In this document: one piece after another, positions 5,859 through 11,147 of the stretch | Position numbering within the stretch: the first letter of the stretch is position 1 | Layout of the letters: each line of letters begins with the position of its first letter | NCBI GenBank assembly: GCA_955651735.1 | Contig: CATPAM010000558.1 | Span: 1-11,147, forward strand | Length of the DNA stretch: 11,147 nt | Direction of reading: 5' to 3' | From: Candidatus Acidiferrales bacterium | GTDB lineage: Bacteria > Acidobacteriota > Terriglobia > Acidiferrales > UBA7541 | Notes under the pieces: generated by a model | The model's database searches: none | What the model was told of the DNA's origin: nothing | The model's input: the letters and a program-made list of their open reading frames with translations, nothing else | Position numbers and translations under genes: made by a program

Positions 5859-5874
5859 GTTGCCGTCCGGCAAC
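5859..5874. repeat. Perfect 16-bp inverted repeat upstream of parA (candidate parS or operator)
   Basis: GTTGCCGTCCGGCAAC has 7-bp arms around a 2-bp centre and ends 38 bp before the parA start. parS sites known elsewhere are 16-bp palindromes near parAB, so size and place fit, but the sequence is unlike the Bacillus-type TGTTNCACGTGAAACA. In RNA it could also form a hairpin in the parA leader. Confidence 0.5.
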
Positions 5875-5910
5875 CCGATTGCTATATGTAGCTGTGGCCC
5901 CCAGAAAACC

Positions 5911-5924
5911 CCCTAGACCTAGGG
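5911..5924. repeat. Perfect 14-bp inverted repeat upstream of parA
   Basis: CCCTAGACCTAGGG has 6-bp arms around a 2-bp centre. Its centre is 51 bp from that of the repeat at 5859-5874, about five helical turns, so a protein could contact both on the same face of DNA. A weak minus-strand -10-like TACATA (5890-5885) lies between the two, compatible with operators flanking the parA promoter. Confidence 0.45.
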
Positions 5925-6089
5925 ACACTCTACGTTTCTAACCCATCGCAACGCAAGGAAAAAGTAGATCCCATCGATTCTCTCTCAGTGGAAAACTCCG
6001 CCCGCACAGCGCGGTTCTCCGAGGCCACCCATCATAGGCGTCTGACTGCAGACCGGCGAGCGTGGTGTCCAAGCAATCAACCCTCCCCC

Positions 6090-6114
6090 ATGCGATTGCT
6101 CCCGGCGATCGCAT
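6090..6114. repeat. Inverted repeat ATGCGAT/ATCGCAT
   Basis: Two 7-base arms (6090-6096 and 6108-6114) pair around an 11-base gap. It sits about 115 bp before the endopeptidase start, and no function can be assigned. Confidence 0.4.
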
Positions 6115-6204
6115 AGAGAGCGCAACATGCCATTGCCGTGAGTTCGTCGCGTTACGCGGAGCAGTCCTGTTTGACCCGGACGAACGATGTGAGTCGCGTG
6201 CCTA

Positions 6205-6213
6205 TGTTAAAAT
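6205..6213 (+). promoter_or_regulatory. Extended -10 promoter element for the mepK-like gene
   Basis: TGTTAAAAT fits the extended -10 pattern TGnTATAAT with one mismatch in the hexamer. It lies 18 bases before the GTG start at 6232, followed by AAGGGA (6222-6227) as ribosome-binding site. No good -35 lies at the right distance, as is tolerable for extended -10 promoters. Confidence 0.4.
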
Positions 6214-6231
6214 TCGGTTGAAAGGGAATAC

Positions 6232-6843
6232 GTGCGAGCAGCTAGACAGATTTCGCGGTGTCTATGGGTTGCGGGCGCAATGCTGTTTCTGATTGCGTCG
6301 AGCGGCGCCCCTGCCCAATCGCGCGCGGTAACCTCGCAGCAGTCGGTCTCTCAGGAAAGCCAGAATCGTCGTTTGCGGCTTTACAACACGCACACCGCTG
6401 AGCGGATTGATATTGTTTGCCGCCAGGGAGACCATTTCGTTCCGGGCGCGCTCGCCAAGCTCGATTATTTCCTGCGCGATCATCGCACCGGCGACGTTCG
6501 CCATTTCGATCCGCGCCTGTACGATATCCTCTCCGACCTCACGTCGTCGATCGGGAATCCTGGCGGCGAGATTGACATCATCTGTGGCTACCGAACCTCG
6601 TCGACCAACGAATCTCTTCGCGCTCACACCACCGGAGTCGCAAAAAACAGCCTGCACATTCAAGCGGAAGCGATTGATCTGCGCATGCCCGGAATCGACA
6701 CACTCCAGTTGCGCAAGGCGGCGCTCGCTCTGAGTCGCGGCGGCGTGGGCTACTACCCTCACTCGGACTTCATCCACGTCGACGTCGGCCGCGTCCGACA
6801 GTGGTGTTTCGACTGCCCAGCCGACCTGATCGCCGGCGATTAA
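6232..6843 (+). CDS. Secreted DUF882/MepK-type murein endopeptidase (M15-like)
   Basis: This 203-residue protein starts with a signal peptide (basic MRAARQISR, hydrophobic core to about residue 23, likely cleavage near APAQS, 26-30). The mature part matches the YcbK/MepK family: RLRLYNTHTAERIDI near the start, GYRTSSTNESLR (119-130), the zinc motif NSLHIQAEAIDLRMPG (139-154, H142 and D149), and GGVGYYPHSDFIHVDVGRVRQW (170-191, H182 and D184, quoted by key residues). Family members are periplasmic zinc peptidases; E. coli MepK cuts mDap-mDap (3-3) cross-links and also 4-3 links. The usual glycine in S-x-H-x-x-G-x-A-x-D is Ala145 here, though the metal and acid residues are kept. GTG at 6232 is supported by AAGGGA 5 bases upstream. 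It faces the LdtD-type gene, whose product makes the bonds this one would cut. Confidence 0.88.
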   Translation: MRAARQISRCLWVAGAMLFLIASSGAPAQSRAVTSQQSVSQESQNRRLRLYNTHTAERIDIVCRQGDHFVPGALAKLDYFLRDHRTGDVRHFDPRLYDILSDLTSSIGNPGGEIDIICGYRTSSTNESLRAHTTGVAKNSLHIQAEAIDLRMPGIDTLQLRKAALALSRGGVGYYPHSDFIHVDVGRVRQWCFDCPADLIAGD

Positions 6844-8579
6844 CTCGGATACGGATAGCCCTTCTCAAGGACTTTCTCGAGCGCAGCGTCGTGTCCGTAG
6901 ATGTCATCGTAAAAGTGAACGATACCATCCTGGGTCACGATCACGGTGGCATAAACGATTAATACCGGAATCGGATGGGCAAGATTCACCTGCTGCGTCG
7001 TACTGCCATTCATGGCCGCGCGGACGCGCTCCATGTTCCAGCCTGGATTATTGCGCAGCACCCAGACAGCCAGGTCCGCTGGTTTTTCCAGACGAATGCA
7101 GCCATGGCTGAAATCCCGCCGGGACTTCGAGAAGAATACCTGCTCGGGTGTATCGTGAAAGTAAATGTTGTAGTTGTTGGGGAAGATAAACTTTACGAGT
7201 CCGAGTGAGTTCTTCGGCCCCGGCGTCTGACGGATGAAAAGCTTGCCTGCGCGGAGTTGCTCGAGCACTTCGCTCGTCACTGTTCCCGACGTGACGACCT
7301 CCTGACGGTCGTTCACCACCTCGAATCCCTTCTTCACCAAGTATTCCGGATGGCGAGCGATGCGCGGAAGAAATTCAGCTTTTGCGATGGAATAGGGAAC
7401 ACTCCAGTAGGGCCGGAATATGACATATTCCATGGTGTCGCTAAATACCGGGGTTTCGTGGCCGTAGGCTTTTCCGACCACGACATTCATTGTCACAGCG
7501 ATCTTAAAGTTTTCGTCGTAGGCGCGCAGATGAAACTCGGGGATATTCGCGACGATGGGCGACTTTTCATAAGAAACCGGCAACCACCGCCAGCGCTCGA
7601 GGGTCAGTTGCATCTGGCGTATTCGATTGGCGAAAGGGACGTTTAGATCGGCCCATGTTTGCGCGTTGATGCGTCCATCGGGGTCCCTGCCAAGCCGGCG
7701 CTGAAAATTCTTGACTGCGTCCGCTAGCGGACCTTGATACACCGTTCCATCGGCCGAAACATTCGCGTCGGCCGGAAGGTCACCCTGCAGCCGGAGCAAC
7801 CGGATCAATTGAGGGACGCCCGGATAGGAATCGCCCGGTGCGATCGTTTTTTGTGTGGCGGGAAGCTGGTTTCCGTCATATTCCTTCGCAAGCTCCGAGT
7901 AGGTATGCAGGGCTTGGATCGTACGCCGGTAACCGGGGTATGGAGGTTCCACCTGCGCCAGGACGCCGGCGACATCCGAAGCGTCCACAATATGTTCCCT
8001 GAGGAATTCGGGCAAATCGTATTTCTTGGCCTCGACGTCGAGACCAAAGTCAAAATGCTTCGGATTCACCTTGCCGATGTGAAGGTCGGAGATATATCTC
8101 ATCACGCAGACGGTGAGCGCGACATCGAATCGCGCCACATCTGCCTCGGATGGTTGTGGCGCCACGGGTTTGAGTTTCGCGAGCCGGTCAGCCCAATGTG
8201 GACCGTCGTAATCCTCGGCGGACAGTCCCTTTTGGTCTGCTTGCAACAGAAGCGCAATGACTTGCTGCGCCTGTGCGGTTGGCTTCCCTTCCCTGACCCA
8301 CGGCAGGGAATACCCGTACGACTCGTAAAATTTCTGCACGTGCTTGTCGTAATCACTGAAATCTGGCCAGCGCAGGTCCGGAAGATTTCCCGCCTGGATG
8401 ATGGCACGCAACGAGGCTTGGCCCTCAGCGCTGAGCTGTTGAGGCGGCGCGGCGGATTTCGTGGGCGTTTCTGATTGCGGGCGCGCGCGCCTCGCTGAGC
8501 CGATGCCGTGACCCCACAATAGTGCAACGGCGGCAAGCGGCAGCACTGACAGGCCCTTGGAAATCCGCCATTGCTTCAC
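6840..8579 (-). CDS. LdtD (YcbB)-type L,D-transpeptidase
   Basis: The 579-residue protein has the YcbB layout. A signal peptide or anchor (MKQWRISKGLSVLPLAAVAL) comes first, then a long helical N-terminal scaffold (about 50-240), a peptidoglycan-binding domain (GDLPADANVSADGTVYQG through AVKNFQRRLGRDPDGRINAQ, about 265-310), and a YkuD catalytic domain. The active site is H475 in YFHDTPEQVFF and SHGCIRLEKPADL (from S491), with catalytic Cys494. These enzymes join two meso-diaminopimelate residues (3-3 cross-links) in the periplasm and can attach proteins to murein; they resist most beta-lactams except carbapenems. The length is close to E. coli LdtD (615). The start is GTG at 8579, preceded by AGGAAGG at good spacing. 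In E. coli, ldtD is followed on the same strand by mepK; here the corresponding pair is convergent and shares TTAA at the stops. Confidence 0.93.
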   Translation of the reverse strand: MKQWRISKGLSVLPLAAVALLWGHGIGSARRARPQSETPTKSAAPPQQLSAEGQASLRAIIQAGNLPDLRWPDFSDYDKHVQKFYESYGYSLPWVREGKPTAQAQQVIALLLQADQKGLSAEDYDGPHWADRLAKLKPVAPQPSEADVARFDVALTVCVMRYISDLHIGKVNPKHFDFGLDVEAKKYDLPEFLREHIVDASDVAGVLAQVEPPYPGYRRTIQALHTYSELAKEYDGNQLPATQKTIAPGDSYPGVPQLIRLLRLQGDLPADANVSADGTVYQGPLADAVKNFQRRLGRDPDGRINAQTWADLNVPFANRIRQMQLTLERWRWLPVSYEKSPIVANIPEFHLRAYDENFKIAVTMNVVVGKAYGHETPVFSDTMEYVIFRPYWSVPYSIAKAEFLPRIARHPEYLVKKGFEVVNDRQEVVTSGTVTSEVLEQLRAGKLFIRQTPGPKNSLGLVKFIFPNNYNIYFHDTPEQVFFSKSRRDFSHGCIRLEKPADLAVWVLRNNPGWNMERVRAAMNGSTTQQVNLAHPIPVLIVYATVIVTQDGIVHFYDDIYGHDAALEKVLEKGYPYPS

Positions 8580-8615
8580 TGGTTTCCTTCCTGCCCCTTT
8601 TCAATCCTAAACCCT

Positions 8616-8646
8616 GGCTTTTCGCAGGATAGAGATGCGAAGAGCC
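8616..8646 (+). other. 10-bp stem hairpin in the ldtD/MATE gap
   Basis: GGCTTTTCGC (8616-8625) pairs with GCGAAGAGCC (8637-8646) around an 11-base loop. On the plus strand all ten positions pair (one as G-U); on the minus strand the same position is a C-A mismatch. The structure therefore favours a plus-strand RNA, although a minus-strand ldtD leader hairpin is also possible. Confidence 0.45.
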
Positions 8647-8673
8647 ACTATTATGCACTCCTGGGTCTACGCC

Positions 8674-8713
8674 GCGGCAACGCAAGGGAAAGCCGGAAGG
8701 TGCCGCTCTTTTT
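8674..8713 (+). terminator. Terminator-like hairpin with T tract
   Basis: GCGGCA (8674-8679) pairs with TGCCGC (8701-8706) around a long 21-base loop and is followed at once by TCTTTTT. The long loop makes it a poor classical terminator, but a GC-rich stem followed by a T run is suggestive of the end of a short plus-strand RNA or an attenuator about 200 bp ahead of the MATE gene. Confidence 0.3.
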
Positions 8714-8850
8714 GAGGATTCTCGCAGAGGATGAAACGAAGGCCGGGGAAATCGTTGCCGCCGATCCAGTCATTATGATTGGCAAAAGCGTGTGAAAGGC
8801 CCGAGCGCGATTCGATGGGGTACGCTCGTCAATTCCGACCTTTGTACTTT

Positions 8851-8864
8851 CCACTACCCACTAC
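8851..8864 (+). repeat. Tandem heptamer CCACTAC x2
   Basis: Two perfect copies of CCACTAC are followed by the degenerate CTACTTT. It is too short here to be called a repeat family, but it lies in an intergenic region where heptamer arrays are sometimes found. Confidence 0.4.
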
Positions 8865-8884
8865 CTACTTTCTTCTGCCGCGCT

Positions 8885-8890
8885 TACAAT
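8885..8890 (+). promoter_or_regulatory. Candidate -10 element of the MATE gene
   Basis: TACAAT, preceded by CGCT, lies 21 bases before the ATG at 8912. It is the same hexamer as in front of the MOSC gene. No clear -35 or Shine-Dalgarno is seen. Confidence 0.3.
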
Positions 8891-8911
8891 TTCTAGGCTT
8901 GCCGCAAGTCG

Positions 8912-10309
8912 ATGCTCCGCCTGCGAACACTTCGTGCCGAAATGCGCCCGACCTTGCGTCTCGCGCTGCCGCTGGTGCTCGCCGAGATCGGCTGGATGAC
9001 CATGGGCATCGTCGACACCGTCATGGTCGGCCATTTGCCCGACAGCGCGAACTCCATCGGCGCGGTCAGCATCAGCTCCAGCATTTTCAATGTCGTCGCT
9101 TTCTTCGGCGGCGGCGTGCTGATTGGCTTGGACACCCTCGTGGCCCAAGCCTTCGGTGCCGGCAAGCGCGAAGATTGCCATCGCTCTTTGGTGAACGGCA
9201 TCTATCTCAGCGTGGTCATGACGCCGCTTCTTATGGCCCCGGTATGGTTCTTTGGCCCGCTCTTGCAAGCGCTTCATATCGATCCGGTCGTCGCGCGCCT
9301 CGCGGTTCCGTACATGAAAGCGTTGGCCATCGGTCTATTTCCCCTGATGCTCTACTTCGCGGTGCGCCGCTGCATCCAGGCCATGAACATGGTCCGGCCC
9401 GTGGCCTTCGCGCTGGTCACTGCCAATCTCATCAACCTTCTCTTCAATTGGGTGCTGATCTACGGCAAGTGGGGCGCTCCGGCCATGGGCGTGGTCGGCT
9501 CCGGATGGTCCACTGCCCTCGCTCGGCTGTATATGGCGCTGGTTCTCGTCGGCTATCTGTTGTGGTACGACCGCCGCCATCGCACCGAACTGCTCAAGAC
9601 GCCAGTCAATATCGACTTCACGCGCATCCGCCGCCTCATCATTCTCGGCCTGCCCGCTGCAACGCAAATCACGCTCGAGATCAGCGTCTTCGCATTGACC
9701 GCCGCGCTCATCGGCCGGCTCGGCGCCGTCCCGCTCGCCGCCCACCAGATCGCGCTCAACACCGTCGCTTTCACATACATGGTCCCACTTGGCATTTCGT
9801 CCGCCGCCGCGGTGCGCGTTGGCCAGGCCATCGGCCGCAAAGATCCCGCAGGCGCAGCCGATGCGGGCGGCACCGCGATTTTTGTCGGCGCCGCTTTCAT
9901 GCTCGCTGCCAGCGTCCTGTTGCTTGTTTTTCCCCGCGCCATCGCGCGAATGTACACGCCCGACGAGGCCGTCATCCGCACCACCATCTTGCTGCTCGCC
10001 GCCGGCGCAGCCTTTCAACTCTTCGATGGCTTGCAGACCGTCGCGACCGGCGCTCTTCGCGGCGCTGGCGACACCCGGACGCCAATGCTTTGCCACTTCA
10101 CGGCGTACTGGATTATCGGATTGCCGCTCGGCGCCTGGCTCTGCTTTCGCCGCCACTGGGGCGCCTTCGGCCTCTGGGCCGGCCTGAGCCTTGCGCTAAT
10201 CCTAATCGGAGTCGTCCTGCTCTTCGCCTGGCGCCGCACGGTCCGCCGACTTGTAATGGCGGTGCCCGCAGTAGGTTCGCGACTAAACGTGGAGCGCGGA
10301 GAAGCCTAG
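8912..10309 (+). CDS. MATE-family multidrug efflux transporter
   Basis: The 465-residue integral membrane protein has about 12 hydrophobic segments arranged as two homologous halves, the size and layout of NorM/DinF-type MATE transporters. Typical segments are LRLALPLVLAEIGWMTMGIV with DTVMVGHLP in the first helix and loop, GVLIGLDTLVAQAFGAGKRE (about 68-87), VSISSSIFNVVAF, and in the second half AAHQIALNTVAFTYMVPLGI with VRVGQAIGRKDP. The C-terminal half ends with FDGLQTVATGALRGAGDTRTP, another family hallmark. MATE proteins export cationic drugs or metabolites in exchange for H+ or Na+; the coupling ion and substrate cannot be told here. The start is taken at ATG 8912; ATG 8942 (MRPTLRLALPLV) is possible. 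The gene stands alone, divergent from the ldtD-type gene and convergent with the bifunctional nuclease gene 48 bp downstream. A long overlapping open frame in another phase is a GC-bias shadow. Confidence 0.93.
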   Translation: MLRLRTLRAEMRPTLRLALPLVLAEIGWMTMGIVDTVMVGHLPDSANSIGAVSISSSIFNVVAFFGGGVLIGLDTLVAQAFGAGKREDCHRSLVNGIYLSVVMTPLLMAPVWFFGPLLQALHIDPVVARLAVPYMKALAIGLFPLMLYFAVRRCIQAMNMVRPVAFALVTANLINLLFNWVLIYGKWGAPAMGVVGSGWSTALARLYMALVLVGYLLWYDRRHRTELLKTPVNIDFTRIRRLIILGLPAATQITLEISVFALTAALIGRLGAVPLAAHQIALNTVAFTYMVPLGISSAAAVRVGQAIGRKDPAGAADAGGTAIFVGAAFMLAASVLLLVFPRAIARMYTPDEAVIRTTILLLAAGAAFQLFDGLQTVATGALRGAGDTRTPMLCHFTAYWIIGLPLGAWLCFRRHWGAFGLWAGLSLALILIGVVLLFAWRRTVRRLVMAVPAVGSRLNVERGEA

Positions 10310-10357
10310 GAACCGCTCGAATGTATCAAAGTCACGATCCCGGTGGAGCGCTTGATT

Positions 10358-10843
10358 TCACATCTTGTAGCGGCCGAGGTCATCGTCGGACAGGCCCTCG
10401 AGCCACGAGCGGAGCTGCTCGTTGGTGGTGCGTTCGGAAATGGCGCTGGAAATCTTGGAATTCTTCAGCACTTCGTCTTCGACAAAAATCGGGCAATCCA
10501 CGCGCAGCGCCAACGCCAAAGCATCGCTCGGCCGCGAATCAATCGTCATCATCTGGCCGTCGCGCTCCACCCAGATCAGCGCGTAAAACGTATCATCCTT
10601 CAAATCGTTGACCACCACCTTCTGCACGCGCACTTCAAGCCCGAGCAAAACATTCTTCAGCAGGTCATGCGTCATCGGCCGCGGCGTCTGCACCTTCTCA
10701 ATTTCCAGTGCGATCGCGTTGGCTTCGTAAACGCCCACCCAAATCGGCAGAATCGCCTGCCCCTGCACGTCCTTCAGCACCACAATGGGCATATTGGTGA
10801 CGGGGTCCATCATCAGGCCGCGGATCTTCATCTCCACTTCCAT
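10358..10843 (-). CDS. Bifunctional nuclease family protein (DUF151/BFN)
   Basis: The 161-residue protein matches the BFN/DUF151 family through most of its length. It begins MEVEMKIRGLMMDPVTNMPI, continues VVLKDVQGQAILPIWVGVYE and ANAIALEIEKV (the characteristic LPIWVG..EA.AI segment, about 21-50), then RPMTHDLLKNVLLGL (55-69) and the end of the fold, IDSRPSDALALALRVDCPIF (101-120). A polar C-terminal tail (EQLRSWLEGLSDDDLGRYKM) follows. Plant members have been reported to cut both RNA and DNA; the bacterial role is not settled. ATG at 10843 follows GGGAGG at good spacing. The gene begins 15 bp after the miaB stop on the same strand, so the two are very probably one transcription unit. Its end converges with the MATE gene. 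Confidence 0.92.
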   Translation of the reverse strand: MEVEMKIRGLMMDPVTNMPIVVLKDVQGQAILPIWVGVYEANAIALEIEKVQTPRPMTHDLLKNVLLGLEVRVQKVVVNDLKDDTFYALIWVERDGQMMTIDSRPSDALALALRVDCPIFVEDEVLKNSKISSAISERTTNEQLRSWLEGLSDDDLGRYKM

Positions 10844-10858
10844 CGAGGCCTCCCTTTG

Positions 10859-11147
10859 CTATGTCACCTGCTCGCCCACCAGGCTGTTCGGCCCGGCGCC
10901 TGTCACCAGAACCTGCACGTAGGTTCCCAGAAGCTCCCGGCGTTGTGAAGTGAAATTTACGACCCTGTGACATGAACTGTGCCCGCTCCACTGATTCTCG
11001 CGCCGCGACTTACCGCTGACAAGTACATCAAATGTCGCACCGAGCAGCGTCGCGTTGCGCTCGCCCTGAATCTCGCGCTGCTTTTCCTGCAAAACCGCCA
11101 GCCGGCGGCTCTTTTCTTCTTCCGAAATCGCATCCGGCATCTTAAGC
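10859..11147 (-). CDS. miaB: tRNA-2-methylthio-N6-dimethylallyladenosine synthase MiaB, C-terminal part
   Basis: The frame is open to the right edge of the window and ends with TAG at 10861-10859, giving the last 95 residues. The stretch SEEEKSRRLAVLQEKQREI is the conserved helix after the radical-SAM domain. It is followed by a TRAM domain: LLGATFDVLVSGKSRR, then HRVVNFTS, and finally VQVLVTGAGPNSLVGEQ. The NSL.GE ending, the VSGKSRR segment and the (N/H)RVVNF word are closer to MiaB than to RimO or MtaB. MiaB adds a methylthio group to i6A37 of tRNAs reading UNN codons, using two iron-sulfur clusters and S-adenosylmethionine; the TRAM domain binds the tRNA. The radical-SAM and N-terminal domains lie outside the window. 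The gene is followed after 15 bp by the bifunctional nuclease gene. Confidence 0.9.
   Translation of the reverse strand, partial: LKMPDAISEEEKSRRLAVLQEKQREIQGERNATLLGATFDVLVSGKSRRENQWSGHSSCHRVVNFTSQRRELLGTYVQVLVTGAGPNSLVGEQVT

Larger units (their letters stand above)
5822..6231. other. 410-bp divergent intergenic region between parA and the mepK-like gene
   Basis: No supported gene is present; one open frame crossing into the next gene (6062-6292) lacks motifs. The parA side holds two perfect inverted repeats (5859-5874 and 5911-5924). The middle has a small GTCTG-ACTG-CAGAC repeat (6040-6053) and a 7-bp stem hairpin (6090-6114). The right end carries the probable promoter and ribosome-binding site of the endopeptidase gene. 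No sequence close to the Bacillus-type parS was seen. Confidence 0.6.
8580..8911. other. 332-bp divergent intergenic region between ldtD-type and MATE genes
   Basis: I see no supported gene. The region holds the ldtD ribosome-binding site (8580-8595), two possible RNA hairpins (8616-8646 and 8674-8706, the second followed by TCTTTTT), a tandem heptamer CCACTAC (8851-8864), and a -10-like TACAAT (8885-8890) in front of the MATE gene. An open frame at 8571-8795 has no recognisable product. Confidence 0.55.

Noticed and set aside
6062..6292. 76-codon open frame running into the mepK-like gene
   Set aside because: No recognisable motif, overlaps the signal peptide region of the real gene in another phase, and crosses its likely promoter.
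8671..8713. Resemblance to a c-di-GMP (GEMM) riboswitch core
   Set aside because: ACGCAAGGGAAAGCC is only loosely like the GACGCAAAGCC core, and the tetraloop helix and receptor helix are absent.
8571..8795. 74-codon open frame in the ldtD/MATE gap
   Set aside because: It covers the two hairpins, starts inside the ldtD gene on the other strand and has no family resemblance.
8779..10611. Plus-strand open frame of 610 codons overlapping the MATE gene and the end of the BFN gene
   Set aside because: The product is an Arg/Pro/His-rich, low-complexity sequence without domains. The MATE frame in another phase is clearly real, so this is a GC-bias shadow.
1..11147. tRNA/rRNA genes, CRISPR arrays, insertion sequences
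   Set aside because: No GTTCGA-type T-loop with stems, no regularly spaced repeats, and no transposase motif or terminal repeats were found by eye on either strand.

Overview
The window is GC-rich, densely coded bacterial chromosome. It most likely comes from an Acidobacteriota (Terriglobia-like) genome. That is an inference from the gene set (a MiaB/bifunctional-nuclease pair, an orphan NuoI, a bacillithiol-type YpdA reductase, a non-classical ParA/ParB pair, an LdtD-type L,D-transpeptidase) and from general protein character; there is no rRNA or other phylogenetic marker here. I see no tRNA, rRNA, CRISPR array, insertion sequence or phage gene.

Left part (1-2731): the end of a small His/Met-rich membrane protein, a MOSC-domain protein, about 540 bp of apparently non-coding DNA with a perfect 16-bp palindrome and two or three DnaA-box-like words, a lone nuoI on the minus strand, and a divergent GNAT acetyltransferase. 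Middle (2735-5821): a minus-strand run parA > parB > small unknown protein > ypdA. parA and parB overlap by 47 bp. The 410 bp upstream of parA hold two perfect inverted repeats, each with a 2-bp centre, which are the best local candidates for a partition site or operator. Right part (6232-8579): a secreted M15-type murein endopeptidase of the DUF882/MepK family and an LdtD (YcbB)-type L,D-transpeptidase face each other tail to tail, with their stop codons interlocked in a single TTAA. One enzyme family makes 3-3 peptidoglycan cross-links and the other cuts them, so they form a functional pair. Then come a 330-bp divergent gap with two hairpins, a MATE efflux transporter, and on the minus strand the end of miaB followed closely by a DUF151 bifunctional-nuclease gene.

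Most genes are assignable housekeeping or cell-envelope genes. The points most worth a second look are the palindromes upstream of parA, the YpdA homologue lacking the Cys14 position but carrying a C-x-C pair, the interlocked convergent ldtD/mepK-like pair, the unknown protein in the parAB run, the hairpins in the ldtD/MATE gap, and the palindrome plus DnaA-like words at 1508-1649. I do not see a clear, wholly new multi-gene system.
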